Part shown: positions 51,796 through 63,462 of the stretch, one piece after another | How the letters are laid out: the number at the start of each line of letters is the position of its first letter | How positions within the stretch are numbered: position 1 is the first letter of the stretch | Source: Prorocentrum cordatum | Lineage: Eukaryota; Sar; Dinophyceae; Prorocentrales; Prorocentraceae | NCBI GenBank assembly: GCA_963575745.1 | Contig: CAUYUJ010014266.1 | Span: 267,424-331,423, forward strand | Length of the DNA stretch: 64,000 nt | Reading direction: 5' to 3' | The notes under the pieces: model-generated | Databases searched by the model: none | The model's input: the letters and a program-made list of their open reading frames with translations, nothing else | What the model was told of the DNA's origin: nothing | Program-made: the position numbers and the translations under genes

Positions 51796-54668
51796 TCAAC
51801 CTCGAGTCGGAAGGCAAGTGGCAATAATTCTTCGGTTTCCCGAATCCATGGTGCCCAGTCGTGCCCCCGCGAGACAATCGCTGATGGGGTATGTCCTGTC
51901 GAGCTCGTGGCGCTCCATCGCGTCGTCGTAGATGGGGTGCAGGTATTCCTCCGTGGCGTCCATGAAGAATAACTGTTCTTGATGGTTGTACTGGGGTAAA
52001 TCCAAGTCCTCCACGGCGTTGGCGACGAGGGCGCCGGTAGTTGAAACGCTACCTTGCCCAGACTGGCGGGGGCAGTCGCGTGCGAGATGCTGGGTGGAGC
52101 CGCAATTTTGGCACTTCATAAGATTACCATCTCTGCTGAGAGAGCTGTGCTTCCTGTCATTGCCCTGTCCCGGAGAGCAGGTTCTGTCTCGGGTTCCCTT
52201 ACCTCCGCCTCTGCCGCGGCCTCCGAAATATTGTTCTTCGTTGTCGTCATCGTGTAATTCTGTGACATCGGTCTGACTGCCTCTGCCGGTCAGTCGTCGA
52301 CGTTCTCCTCGACATCCGCGTCCTTTGCCTTTCAAGGTTCTTGTCGTGGAACGTCCGGCCTTCCTGACTGGCTTGCGCGTGTAGTGCCGCCGGCGTCCAC
52401 TATAGTGCTGCTTAAGGTAGGGCAACACCTGGGCATGCTGGTCGTCTGTTAGATCGGCCATGTCGTTCCACGTGTACCCACTATCGGTGTCGGAAGGGAT
52501 CGCGTCGGAAGCAGTTCCGCTGTCGTCCTCTTCCGTCGGGTTTCCTCAGAGAGTGGCCGTGGTTTAGCCGTTGGGGTCGCAGTTGTGGTCGGAGGCCCCA
52601 AATGGTCAAATTTCCGTGGGCACCTTGGGGTCCCGGGGCGGCAGTAGTCCAGGATCCTGCTGCTGGAGCTCCTGCAAGAATGTCGCGTTGTGTATCTCCG
52701 CCCAGCAAGTAGGTATCCGCGACGTGCGTGTCAGTCCTGCCGTTGCCCCCCTCATCATCTGAACAATGTTGCCCAGCATTGTTTCCGTGATGTGCCGGCG
52801 GCCACTGATGGCCTCAGGCAGGCTGTCGTTTTTCTTGCGCGCGAAACATCATGCCTTGGAGTTGTGGAAGTAATAGGGCCACCGTACTTTGCGTGATACG
52901 AAGGGTTCGGACAAGTGTAATGGATAGGACTTGGAAGTTGTCCAGTCCGGAGCTTGCGGTGTCCGCCGCCATGCAGGCGGTCTCCCGCCTGGCCAACGTG
53001 CTGTCAATATGCTCGCCGGGTTGGGCACGGAACTCCATCGGCTCCAGTCCGTGCTGCACTTAGCGCTCGTCTTCAAGACTTTCGATCCGCTGCGCCAGGT
53101 AATAAAGCAAGTCTGCGACTGGGTCAATCCTGGCGCCGTTGACCCCCGCGCAGAAATTTGTGACTGCAAGGGGGTCCGCGTCGCGATAGTGCGTGCGAGG
53201 CCCCGCGGTCCTCGTTGCAGGGCGGCTGCTCGTTGTGAAGGGGGGCGTCCGTCCTGAATGGACATTCAACCGCGCGTGCGCGTCGCGTATCCAGACCCGG
53301 TGCGGCGCGTTGCCGGCGGGGTCCCATGTGGGGCCCCTAGTTCGGTCTCTTCTCGCTCTCGCATCGCGTGGCCACTGATCGCGCCTATGGCGGTGGCCAC
53401 GAGCCCGGCCCAAGTATTGGAAGCGGTGGAGAAGGACGGAAGTCGTGAAAGTACGCCGGAACCTGGACATCGTGCCGGTTATCTTGTCACGAGCATCGGG
53501 GGATAGGAAGAGGTTGGCGGGTCGCCAATCCTCGAGCTCGGAGATGTCGGAGTCACGCGCGTCGGCACGAGCGCGGGCATAATAAATGAAGGTGGAAGAT
53601 CTAGTCGTCGTGGTAGAAGCGGCCGGGCTTCCTCGCGCGCTCGGCGATGGAGTGGTCGATGAGGTCGTCGCTGGGGTGGTAGCGGTCGCGCCTCCACGCG
53701 CATTCGACCATGGCGTAGTAGAAATAGTAATCGTTGGAGGGAGGAAGACCTTCGGTAAAGCAATCGAGTCTCCGCGTGCGCGTGAAATCCATATGGTTGG
53801 CGGAGAAGGCGCAGTGGTAGCGTGGGTATCGCTCAGGTGGAAGTCCTGGAAGGAGTCCACCATCCTCCTGCTGTCTTGCAGGTGGCCTCGGCTTTGTTAG
53901 TAGCTGGCGTAGGTCAGCGCGCCGTCGGTTGAGGCGACCAAAGCTGCCGCGGCCGCGAGAGCTCCGCTACCAAGTCTGAAATGACCGTGCCACCGCATGT
54001 TGGATATGGCGTAATGTAGAGGGCGAAGGTAACGATGGCGATGGTGGCGGCAGACCAGGGTGACGTGTTTTTTGACCCTGCCCGCCGCCGCAGATCGAAC
54101 GCAGCAGGCGGCGCCCGCTACGCTGGCAAATGGGTCGGCGCCGCCTTGGGCCGGGATGGCGGCAACCGAGCAAGCTGAACTATGCCCCCCTGGGCATGCC
54201 CTCGAAGTGAGAGGGCTCCAAAAGGCGCCCCGTGAGGCCCAACTCATTGATGCGCCATTGGTTCTGGAAGGATTTGGGCGCTCTCGCCTTTCGAGCATTC
54301 GACTTTTCAAAACGGCCCAGGAGGCCCAGAAATCGCGTCAAGACTGCGCCGACGGCCCCCAAGAAGGCCCCGAGACGGCCCAGGTGGGCGCCCAGGCGGC
54401 TCAATAAGCCTCCGAGACGGCCCCGCGAGGGGCCCCAGAGGGGCAGCGCGAACTGACATTCAGGGTCCGTACAAACACGTAACTCAGCCAGCGCAGCCTT
54501 AATGTCAAGTAACTGCTGCTCGACCGTGGAGACTCGGTTCTCAAGCGTTGGCACACGTCCCTTTGAAACGTCAAGACGTTGAGCGATGACCATCTCAACA
54601 CTACGCAGCTTGCCGTGCAACTCGGACGTGAATGTGGTATTTTGGGTGCGCAGGTTGGCAGCAATCAC
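51796..54668 (-). pseudogene. Second retroelement gag with CCHC zinc knuckle, decayed
   Basis: From 54668 a coiled-coil segment (SELHGKLRSVEMVIAQRL … VEQQLLDIKAALAEL) is cut off by a GGCC-type repeat patch (54440-54180). Gag sense then follows in pieces. These are DYYFYYAMVECAWRRDRYHP (53740-53680), DSDISELEDWRPANLFLSP in another frame (53560-53500), PMEFRAQPGEHIDSTLARRE with SSGLDNFQVLSITLVRTLRI (53040-52900), and MLGGDTQRDILAGAPAAG (52708-52650). The last frame (52461-51796) has a basic GKGRGCRG stretch and the knuckle KCQNCGSTQHLARDCP at about 52115-52068. It differs from the copia gag at 20.7-25 kb. The family is likely copia-type; RT is absent from the window. Confidence 0.5.
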
Positions 54669-56659
54669 TTATTTCAACCTGAGTGCGGAGCGCATTCAGG
54701 TCCTCGCGGGGCTGTTGATCCGTAGGTCCATGTACCTCCATAGCTGGAACCTGCCGTACTGTCAAAAGCTCATCGTGTAGTGTCGTGGCGGCGGCAGAGC
54801 CCGTGTCCCTGGCGCTCGCGAGTGGGGCCTCCGCTGAGAGAAGGTAATCGTGGAGCGTCCGAATTGTAGTGAAATCATAAACTCGGCGCGACTCCATGCG
54901 GTCGACTTGACACTAGACCGGGGTTAGGATCGATCGATCTTCAGCGATCCGAACGTCGACGAGGGCAATGGCGTGGTGGAGCTCTGGCCTCAGTGTTGCT
55001 GTCTGCGCAACAAGACCCGACAACTGTTGGGTCGCGTAAGTTTCAACTCGGCCAGGTCGCCGGCTGAAGGCGATGCATGCAATGCGATATCGCGCCGCAG
55101 GGAACTCTGCAGCGAGCGCCTCTGAGGGGATGCGGGTGTTGTCCCCGTTGGGAGACTGGGCGTGATACCACCCAGGGGCCATTCGCTTATATGTCCGCCC
55201 ACTGCGATTTTCCATGACACGCGCGTGTTCAGAGACGGAAGCCGCGGTGAGGGACATGGGCCCTTGCCCTTGCCAGCGGCGGTGGCGCGCGAAGGGGGCG
55301 TTTCTCGGGCGCCGCCACTGCAGGTTTCCACCGGCGAAGGTTGGAGAAGAAGATGGAGGCGAGGCGAATCCAGCGGTGGCCCCGAGGGCAACAGCTGGTG
55401 TTTCCACCGGCGAAGGTACCGAACGAAAGGCGGCGACAAGAAATGTATTGGACGTGTCAGGCGCTGGGGCATGGTCTTGTCCCAGGCGCGCGAATGGGCG
55501 CGCGCGCGGGCGGCGAGTCGGGGATGGGGTTCCCGGGCGCAGCCTCGAGCGCCGCAGCGCTGCCGTCGTTTAAAAGGGGGGGGGGGGGGTCGCCGGTCCT
55601 CTCGCCCTCTCCGTCGCGCCGCGGCGCCCGCGCTCCGTCGAAGACCCTGCGCGCGTAGATGGGAAAGGCCCAGCGTGATCATTTCTGCGGGCGCAACTGT
55701 GTCGCCGCGCGCGGATGCGGCCTTGTAGTTTTAATGCTGTCTCACTCCCTACACAATGGTAGTATTGAATTTAATGTGGCAGATACCTGCGCGCGGTAGT
55801 TACCTTCAGTTGGTAGTTACCTGCAAACAAAAAATCACAACAGTTGGCTTGAGGGCACATGAGAACTAACAGCGTCGGGCACACTTAGAAACATTGCGCT
55901 GTTGCACGGACAACCCCTGTAATAACTACCATGCCCCGAAGCATGCGGGGCGCGACGTTCGGGGGGCGACGGCGGGGCCGCAGCAAAATTTTGGTTCGAG
56001 ACGGCGATCGACGGCCCTGCGCCGAGCGGCGGGGGCCCCAGGCGGGCCACTCTCAGCTCTCTTTCGCCCGGCCCTCCCAGGCCATCCTGGAACGCTCTTC
56101 TGGCCCTGCCTGGGCCTACCTTTTCCGGGCCACCCCGGGCCGCCCTGAAAACCGGCCCCCCTGCCGTCGGCGCCCTCCAGGGCGCGGAAGGGGGCGGGGC
56201 GGAGACGGGGGAAGAGAGAGGGCGAAGGGAGGGGGCGGGAGAGGAAACTAAGAACGAGGAGGACAAAAAGGGGAGGAAGAAGGAGAGAGACGGGGGGGAG
56301 GGGGATGGAGGAGGGAGTGGAGGGCGCGAACGATCTTCCTTACAAGAGCGCGATCTAGCCCACAAGCCCTTTTCCAGTGGCTCTCGTCGCATCACTTGTC
56401 GAGGAATCCTTTCTCGACCTTGATGTTCTTCGCCTTTGGGGTGCTTCTCTCTTCCGTGCTCCTCCCAGCGCCTCTGCTCCTGACCTCTCATTCGCCCTCT
56501 TCCTTGCCCGCCCGTCCCCCGTCGAGCGGATCATCCCCCCCCCCTGTTCGCCCTTGTCCCCCATTCCTCCTCCTTCTCGTCCTTCTCCTCATCTTCCTCC
56601 TCCTCATCCTTCTGTTTCTCCTCCTCCTCCCCCTCCTTTCCCCCTGCCCCCCCCCTCTT
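54669..56659. other. Unassigned, low-complexity sequence
   Basis: G-runs occur at 55577-55588, purine-rich sequence at 56180-56330 and C/T-rich sequence at 56480-56660. 55735-55900 is AT-richer, with repeated GGTAGTTACCT motifs at 55795 and 55812. Minus-strand peptides (…MRREPLEKGLWARSRSCKEDR at about 56395-56335) may be further exons of the gene on the right, but the boundaries cannot be argued. Confidence 0.35.
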
Positions 56660-56765
56660 CTCGCGCGGTTGAACCTTCGTCAGCTTCTCCGCCCAGTCCC
56701 AATCGCAGTCTTCGCGAATGGCGGTCGCGGGGCCGTCGGGGGCGAGGCTGCCGCCCTCGAATGGG
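56660..56765 (-). CDS. Exon-like segment 13 of the minus-strand gene
   Basis: Reads DGPATAIREDCDWDWAEKL then TKVQPREKR between a purine/pyrimidine-biased stretch on each side. The composition contrast with flanking low-complexity sequence is the main evidence. The acceptor may be the AG at about 56758. Confidence 0.35.
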
Positions 56766-56982
56766 GGCGGGCAAGGGGGGGGGGGGGGGGCAGGCAGGGA
56801 AGGGCGCAGTAGGGCAATGAGAAACAGGTGAAGTGAAAGGGCGGGCGGGGAAGAGAGGCGAAGAGGGGGGGGGGTGAGGGGGGTGATAAGGAGGAAGAGG
56901 AAGAAGAGGAAGAGGAGGGAGAGGAACGGGGTGGAGAAGAATGAGATGGAGGAGGAGAAGAAAGACGGATAGAGAGGAAACG

Positions 56983-57134
56983 CAATCCTCGATCTGCTTG
57001 TGAAGCACCTCTGGCGTCGCCGCGTCCACGAGCCACGGCGCTGCGCACGCGAAGATCGATGGCTCCTCCAGGAGGGGTTCAACGCGACGGCCGACGAGTC
57101 TACGAACGTCATCGACGACGACGCAACGACGCGA
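56983..57134 (-). CDS. Exon-like segment 12 of the minus-strand gene
   Basis: A CAG acceptor at 57137-57135 opens a frame reading SRRCVVVDDVRRLVGRRVEP, then LLEEPSIFACAAPWLVD and AATPEVLHKQIEDC. It ends before a GTTTCC that would serve as a GT donor. Balanced, helical protein sequence in the middle of polypurine and polypyrimidine introns. No domain recognised. Confidence 0.5.
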
Positions 57135-57209
57135 CTGCGGAGGAACCCGAGGAGACGAGGGGGAGCAGCAACGGCAACGACAGGGATAAGGGGGGGAGGG
57201 GAGAAGGAG

Positions 57210-57339
57210 GTGCGGAGGATAGATAGCACCATCGCGTCCTCGCCGACCTCGATGGCCAGCTCGACCTTGCGCCGGTGCGGAGGATAGATAGCACCATCGC
57301 GTCCTCGCCGACCTCGATGGCCAGCTCGACCTTGCGCCG
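57210..57339. repeat. 65-bp direct tandem duplication over an exon
   Basis: 57210-57274 and 57275-57339 are identical, beginning GTGCGGAGGATAGATAGCAC and covering the VELAIEVGEDAM codons on minus. Identity means a recent event or an assembly artefact. Confidence 0.9.
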
Positions 57340-57369
57340 CTCCATCCAGTGAGCCGCGGGCGGCTCGGT
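57276..57369 (-). CDS. Exon-like segment 11 of the minus-strand gene, 3' part duplicated
   Basis: A long C-run followed by TCATTCAG makes a textbook polypyrimidine tract and CAG acceptor at 57372-57370. The exon reads TEPPAAHWMERRKVELAIEV then GEDAMVLSILRT. Its last 65 bases are repeated head-to-tail (57275-57339 and 57210-57274). Because 65 is not a multiple of three, only one copy can be read in phase. Confidence 0.5.
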
Positions 57370-57410
57370 CTGAATGAGGGGGGGGGGGGGGGGGTGGGGT
57401 GGGGAGGGTG

Positions 57411-57755
<345 letters not shown>

Positions 57756-58039
57756 GGATGAAGGGGCAAGGGGGCAGGAATGAAAAGGGGGGGGGGGGGT
57801 AATGGGGAGGAAGGGGGGAAGGTTGGGGTCGAGGGATAATGATGATAAGGACTAGATGGGGGACAGGATGCGAAGAGGAAGAGAAAGAGAACGAGGGGGG
57901 GGGAGATGGGGGCGGGGCGCAGGACAGCGAGAATGATAAGGAGGATGGGAGGATAAGAAGATATAAGGATCAGAGGGCCACCATGACCCCCACCCCCTCC
58001 CACGCACCGCCGCGAAACAGGCGGCGCCGCCGCGGCCCC

Positions 58040-58182
58040 GCGGCCCCGCGGCGAAACTGCGATGGAGACGAGGCGCCGCCCTTGCCCTTGCCCTTGCCGC
58101 GCCCCTTGCCGCCGCGGCCCCTCTTCTTCGGCGGGGGGCCCGCCGCGTCGCTTGCGGCCTCGCCCCCGTCGTCGCCTTTTCA
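58040..58182 (-). CDS. Exon-like segment 10, Lys/Gly-rich
   Basis: Reads KGDDGGEAASDAAGPPPKKR then GRGGKGRGKGKGKGGASSPS. A second basic piece upstream on minus, about 58375-58280 (SLKGQAQKGKGKGKGPAN), may be a separate exon. Such tails bind nucleic acid or act in nuclear targeting; no specific function is proposed. Confidence 0.4.
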
Positions 58183-58769
58183 AGTGAAGGAACAAAGGGG
58201 TCCAGCTAAACGGAGATGGTGCGATGGAACTGGCGCAATGGGTTTGCGGACTCACAATGAAATTGCCCCAATCGATTGCGCCGCCCCCTTTTCGCTGGGC
58301 ACCCTTCTTGCGTTGGCCGGACCTTTGCCCTTCCCCTTGCCCTTCTGAGCCTGCCCCTTCAAGCTCTGCGGCGCCCCCCCTGATGGGCCGCGGCCAGCTC
58401 GGGTCGCCTCCAGCAAGGGGTCGTCGAACTATGGCGTGGATGAGGAGGTTTAGGAAGGGGGGGAGGGCAGTTGAGGAGAATGAGGTGAGGCGACGCCGGG
58501 AGAGGAGGGGGGAGATGGGCGACGGGCGAGGGCTGGGGTGGGGGGAAGGGGGGTGGGGATGGGGCATAGGGACAACGAGATAATGATGAATGATGGGGGG
58601 GGGGGGGGGGCAGGAGTGGATGAGGAGGAGAGGGCGAGGGGCTAATAAGACAGGACGAATGCAAGAAAAATGATGCGTGGATGGGGAAAAGCGCAGAGAA
58701 GTCGAGGGGGGGGGAAGGGCGGAATATGAGAGGAGTGGTGGAATGGTGGCTTGGTGACTGGCGGCTCCT

Positions 58770-58951
58770 GCTCGGGTTCAGCGCTGGCGCGCCTTCCAGG
58801 AACAATTCTGGAGCGCGCGCCTTGCCGCCCGCGTCGTCGACCCGCTGCCCCCTGCCGCGCGCGGCAGCGTCGTGGCCGTCGGCGTCGCCACCCTCGATGC
58901 CGAGGGCCTCGCCGACGTTCGCCACGTGCTTCCGGGGCAGGAGGTTTGCCT
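58770..58951 (-). CDS. Exon-like segment 9 of the minus-strand gene
   Basis: Follows ATCAG at 58956-58952 and reads EANLLPRKHVANVGEALGIE, GGDADGHDAAARGRG, then GGKARAPELFLEGAPALNP. Purine-rich intron sequence lies on both sides. Confidence 0.45.
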
Positions 58952-59164
58952 CTGATGGAATCAAAAATGCAGAGAGGAGTAGGAACAGGAGGAGGGTAAG
59001 GCAATGATGCGAAGGTGGAGGAGGATGGTGATAAGGAGAGCGAGGATCATACTAATGATATTTCGGTATTCATGTCGCTTACGAGGAGTATCAGAGGATG
59101 ATGCGATGAGACGATGAGGGCGAGCAGGGGTACTGATAGTAAGAGCAAGGGTCAGAAACAAAGA

Positions 59165-59360
59165 AAGTGGGTCGCTGTCCTTGTTGAGATTATCGGCCGC
59201 CGCGCAATCCACGATGCGGCGCGTGAGTGGCGTCGCCGTTCTGCCGACCTCCCCCGTGTCCGCCAGGTCGAGCACCTTCCCGATGGTGATCTTCTTCGGA
59301 GCCGCGGCGTCGCCATCGTTCTTGCCGCCCTTGCCCTCGACGACTTCCTCGCGGCATGGG
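59165..59360 (-). CDS. Exon-like segment 8 of the minus-strand gene
   Basis: Reads EEVVEGKGGKNDGDAAAPKK, ITIGKVLDLADTGEVGRTAT, then PLTRRIVDCAAADNLNKDSD. This is the most gene-like stretch in the region. The acceptor is not clear; a GA-type donor after NLNK is possible, since dinoflagellate introns often use GC or GA donors. Confidence 0.45.
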
Positions 59361-59454
59361 GGCGGGGTGGAAGGGGGGGGGGGTTGAATGCCTGGCGGCA
59401 GTTGCCGCCGACCCTGAAATACACTGACGAGGAGGAGGGGGGGTGGGGGGGTGG

Positions 59455-59921
59455 GGGGCCACGGTGGATTGAGCGACCAGCCCTCCTGGTTCGGCTGGCT
59501 CGTCAGCTGCTGTCTGGTCGTCGGCAGGGGCGATCTGGCCCTCGTGCTGTGCCTTGCTAGCGAGAGACGCCTTCACCTGCGCCGACAAGTGGGCCTCCGC
59601 CGAATCAGCGATCTCCTTGCTCTTATGATGCTTGGGCCACAGCTGCTTGAACGCCTCCATCGACGACGCGATCGCGCCCTTCTTCTGGCGCGCGAATACG
59701 TCGTGCTACCGCGCAAACTTGCGCGAAGCCAGAGCTGCCCCTGAGATGCCTGCTTCGATCAGTGCCGCGTTGCACTGATCCCAAGGCGATTTCTGCAAGG
59801 TCGTCCGCAACGATGCCTCCTTGGACTCGTACTCAGAGAACGGGCGCGCCAACGCGTGTTCAACTGCCTCGGACTGATAGCCCGCGATCGTTTTCATGGC
59901 CTCTTTCCAACCCATGGACCT
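59455..59921 (-). CDS. Exon-like segment 7, with one in-frame TAG
   Basis: A CAG acceptor at 59924-59922 is followed by RSMGWKEAMKTIAGYQSEAV, FSEYESKEASLRTTLQ and SGAALASRKFAR. An in-frame TAG follows at 59708-59706, and then, in the same frame, HDVFARQKKGAIASSMEAF, KQLWPKHHKSKEIADSAEAH and QVKASLASKAQHEG. Continuity of sense across the stop suggests a Tyr codon changed to TAG, by mutation or sequencing error. Helical, charged protein; no domain recognised. Confidence 0.5.
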
Positions 59922-60084
59922 CTGGCCATCGCACGGCGTCGTACTCGCACCAGTCTCCTCGGGGGCGATGTGGCGAGGTGAGAGGGCGGGGCGCCGAGAA
60001 AGTGAAAGGCCGGCTTGCGAAAGTGCTGGGGGCGGGGGAAGGTGAGAGCGCGAGGCGCTGGATTGGAGGTGGCGTGGGTTGACG

Positions 60085-60382
60085 TGGCCCTAACGGTCCC
60101 AGGTCACATCGAATGCCATTCGTGGGAAGCTGCGATTCTCCAGCAAGTCTCCATTAGTACAGTCGAACTTTAAGACCCACTCTTGCAGCAGACCCTCGGC
60201 GAGGTCGGACACGACAAGTGCGGAAAGCGCTGGGAACTGCAGATCGGCGCGCAGTGGCAGACATGGGCCATGCGGAGCGCATGAAGGTCCGAGAACGTTG
60301 TCGATGCCACCTGCCCGCCCATCAGGTCCTTGAAGCTCTCCGCGCCCTGCAGCTCATATGCTTTCACCTTGTCACCCGGCGC
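60085..60382 (-). CDS. Exon-like segment 6, internal frame change
   Basis: A CAG acceptor at 60385-60383 precedes APGDKVKAYELQGAESFKDL and MGGQVASTTFSDLHALRM. The sense then moves to another frame: GPCLPLRADLQFPALSALVV, SDLAEGLLQEWVLKFDCTNG, DLLENRSFPRMAFDVTWDR and TAG. It is either one exon with an indel near 60270, or two exons with an AG acceptor at GATCTGCAG. Confidence 0.45.
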
Positions 60383-60732
60383 CTGCGCGCAGCGGGGGAT
60401 ATTGCAGCGGTGACGAGTGGCGACAGGGCGTAATGAAGGAGAAACAATTGAAGAGAAAGAGAGGGAAGTTTCGAGGGCGAGCCATGTGCCTGACATGAGG
60501 ATGGAACATGATCAACAAGATTGGGGAAATGATATCAAATATGAAGAGCAAGAAGAAAGAAATGATGAAGAGGACGCGTGATAGAGGGGACGGGTTAACA
60601 TATGGTGAATATGAATGAAAAGGGGCACGGGGGCGCAGCAACTTACAGAGGATTAACAGATAAAGAGGAATGCTAGAAGAGGAGGTAAGCGGAAGAGGGG
60701 CGCAATTGGAGGTGGGGGGAGCGCCCGTTGGA

Positions 60733-60877
60733 CATGGATCGCTACTTGGCCCCACTCCTCCGGCACGGCCGCGAAGACAGCGTCGATGAGACCATCGCCG
60801 AGACTGCGCAGCCCCGCAGTGTCCGAATCGAATGCCGCTTGATCCGTGCTGACCTTGCCCAGGAGTTCCATCGTGGT
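60733..60877 (-). CDS. Exon-like segment 5 of the minus-strand gene
   Basis: A pyrimidine tract ending CCACGCAG gives a clear acceptor at 60880-60878. The exon reads TTMELLGKVSTDQAAFDSDT, AGLRSLGDGLIDAVFAAVPE and EWGQVAIHVQR. It may end at a GC donor (CGG then GCGCTCC). Confidence 0.5.
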
Positions 60878-61339
60878 CTGCGTGGAAGGGAAGGGGGTGG
60901 GCGGGGTGATGGAAGGCGGTGAGGTGGGAAACTCTTTGGTTCCTTAGCATCGCTTGTTTTGCGCATCTGGCGGATTGGCTCTACCGGGGGATCTAGAAAG
61001 CGCGGGCGTCTCATGAGACTCGCGGGGGGGGGCCCTCGCGTGAAAAAGGCTCGCTCGCGCACTCGAGCTCTCGGGGCCCATTCTTTGTGTCGGTCGCAGC
61101 TTCGGAGTTTGCGTTGTCGCACTCTCTGTCTTGCTGTTGAACTGTTTAACTATTGGTCTGCCCCTCTCCCCCTCTCTCCATGGCGCGTCTGTCGTTCTGC
61201 GATTTCGATATTCCCCCGCCCGCCCATGCGTTTATCCAACGCGCCCATGCGCTCGTTCGCAGACATCGACAATACGACGAGACGACGGGACCGACGAGAC
61301 CACAAAGAAGGCTCTCCCCCGCGACCGAATTCCCACGGC

Positions 61340-61525
61340 CGCGCCCGCCGCCATGCTGATGCACGCCCCGGCCGACTCCAGCGCCGCGACGGGAACCGAG
61401 CGCCGCGTCGCGCGCTGGCTGAATGCGCAGAGCGATGCCGCATGCAGAGCCATCGCCTCGGCCCTCGCAACGTACTCCAAAGCCTTTGCCTCCTTCCGCC
61501 TCCTGCGCCGCGCGCATGTCCGCTG
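61340..61525 (-). CDS. Exon-like segment 4 of the minus-strand gene
   Basis: Reads KALEYVARAEAMALHAASLC, AFSQRATRRSVPVAALESAG and ACISMAAGAAVGIRSR in one frame, after an Ala/Glu-rich start (AAQEAE) in a neighbouring frame. A small indel or mis-set boundary is likely near 61490. Ala-rich helices. Confidence 0.4.
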
Positions 61526-61759
61526 CGTCGCCTAGCGATTCAGCGATATTAAGATATGCACTCGTAGAGTCTCGGAGTCTCGGTTGAGAAGATGGGTAGA
61601 TGGGCGAGCTCACGAATTGACGACTTGACGAGGATGCGAGGAGGGTCGGTTGCAATAGGCATGGGGCCCTTTCCAACTTCATTGTGCAGGTGTTGTGGTG
61701 TAGCGTCGACGTGTTCACTGATTGATTGTATGTGTATATGTGTATGTGTGTATGTGTGA

Positions 61760-62045
61760 CCCCCTGAAGCTCGCATCCCATCGATAGCTGGCCTCCCACG
61801 TCCTTGCCAATGGCGACAATGGCCTCGTAATCCACGTCCGATGGGCGGGGCTGCAGCCGCGCCTCGATGTAGCGGTCCTTCTTGAAGGCCGCCCGCAGAG
61901 TGGTCCATCCATTCAGCGCCTTCGCAGGTGCGGTTCACCGACAACTTAAGATCGATCTTGGCGGTGACGCTGCAATTGATCGCGATAACGGTGAACGCCT
62001 CGGTCATGACGTCCTGCCCGGGCAACCCGTCGACCCATGTCCAGC
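61760..62045 (-). CDS. Exon-like segment 3, internal frame change
   Basis: First frame: DVMTEAFTVIAINCSVTAKI and DLKLSVNRT. From about 61925 another frame reads KALNGWTTLRAAFKKDRYIE, ARLQPRPSDVDYEAIVAIGK and DVGGQLSMGCELQ, stopping before a CACACATA repeat that belongs to the next intron. An AG acceptor at CCCGGGCAG fits the left limit. Confidence 0.45.
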
Positions 62046-62179
62046 GACGAATCGTTCTCTCGCTTTCTCGCTCCCCCACTGTCTCCCTTCATATTCCCCC
62101 TCCTTCTCTGCCTCCTCCTTCCCTTCTCTCCTCCCCCATTCCATGGGCCCGTTCTTAGCGCGGGCTGGGGGCGTCCTGC

Positions 62180-62278
62180 GTCAAGTTGTCAAGGTAGCGG
62201 CTGCGCCGCTTGAGGTGCTCGAAGAGGTCACGCTGTTCGATCATCTCGCTCGTCATCGTGGTCCTCCATGAGGCGGTC
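62180..62278 (-). CDS. Exon-like segment 2, internal frame change
   Basis: CCTCCAG precedes PIEDRLMEDHDDE. A one-base shift gives EMIEQRDLFEHLKRRSRYLD and NLTQ. The other reading (DDRTA stop) ends at once, so the join is preferred. The preceding intron carries the long CT microsatellite. Confidence 0.4.
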
Positions 62279-62387
62279 CTCGATGGGCTGGAGGTGCCCC
62301 CGGCGCATTTTTTTATTATATAAAAAAGAAAAACATCTTTTTGTTTGTTTGTTTATTTTTCTTTCTTTTGTTCTTTCTTTCTTTCTT

Positions 62388-62389
<2 letters not shown>

Positions 62390-62482
<93 letters not shown>
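62390..62482. repeat. (CT)n microsatellite, about 90 bp
   Basis: Pure CT from about 62390, preceded by TTTC units (62352-62392) and followed by TTC units. On the minus strand it is (GA)n inside an intron. Confidence 0.95.
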
Positions 62483-62486
<4 letters not shown>

Positions 62487-62997
62487 CTTCTTCTTCTTCG
62501 TTTCGCTTCGGGCGCGTCGCCCCTGCCCGGGGGGGGGGTCATCCGGGGAGGCGCCGGCCGCCCAGCTGCGCGCCCGCGCGACGTGCAACTGCACGGGCGC
62601 ACAAATGCACAGGCGCCCAGCCCGCGCCCAGCCCACGAGCCCACCTTAGGGGCAGGAAGTCAAGAAAACGAAAAAACGCCCAATCGCGCACCCGCCCCCC
62701 GATGCCCAATGCATCTTTCCAGCCGCGCCCACTTCTGGATGCGATTCGGCAGAACATTGCGCGATCTGTCATGCGAGACCCTTCATAGGGCCCGCGTTGG
62801 GATGCGGAGGTTGTCCCCGGGTCCATATCTCTCCAGCTTTGTAGTCCCCCGCGCCACCTTCGCGTTCTCCGACGATCGTGGTCAGCTAAACGCATCGTCG
62901 AACCGCTGCCAGCGCCGCTCCCGAGAACTCTACTTCGTTCTCTACGTTCGCAATTGTTGTAATGGGCGAGGAAAACGAGAGAACGAGGAGGAGTTCT

Positions 62998-63085
62998 GTC
63001 CTCCGCGTAGTGCGAGCCGTCAACGGTGACGTGCCTGCACTGCCAAACCACCTGGGCCACGTCGGATTTCAGAATCTCACGCTCT
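62998..63085 (-). CDS. Exon-like segment 1 of the minus-strand gene
   Basis: After GCGTGAG the frame reads EILKSDVAQVVWQCRHVTVD then GSHYAEDR. Additional sense further down (NAKVARGTTKLERYGPGDNL at about 62860-62800) may be another exon. Upstream, a 36-codon ATG frame at 63430-63320 (MATANLAPQAVIVAVDPKSY…) might be the first exon but cannot be linked. Confidence 0.35.
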
Positions 63086-63271
63086 TCCCCTGCTCCACCC
63101 CCCCGTCCCATCCGCAATTCCCCGAGTTCCCCATGCCGCTATATCCCAATATCATTGTAGGTGTGCCGTGGTGTTGTGCGGTATTTCGAACCCCTGGGGC
63201 CTCCCGCCACTCGCGCGTCGCCGCGTCCTTCCGCTGGCCCGCGTGGGCGCTGGGCCAGCGCGTGGAGAGTG

Positions 63272-63293
63272 ACTATATATATATATATATATG
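63272..63293. repeat. (TA)n microsatellite
   Basis: Ten TA dinucleotides in otherwise GC-rich sequence between the minus-strand exon series and the plus-strand ORF at the right edge. Confidence 0.9.
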
Positions 63294-63462
63294 ATGAAGT
63301 GAGAGTCTTCGAGCGGGTATTAATGTATAGTGTTGGTCCAGCCATGCTCTTCAACAGCAAGCGTGCTTCCATAGCTTTTCGGGTCAACCGCAACGATGAC
63401 GGCCTGAGGGGCCAAGTTCGCGGTGGCCATCCAGGGAGGTCACAGATGCCCGACGCGCGCTG

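Noticed and set aside
62228-63029. Frames reading Leu-Ser or Arg-Glu repeats.
   Set aside because: They are translations of the CT microsatellite.
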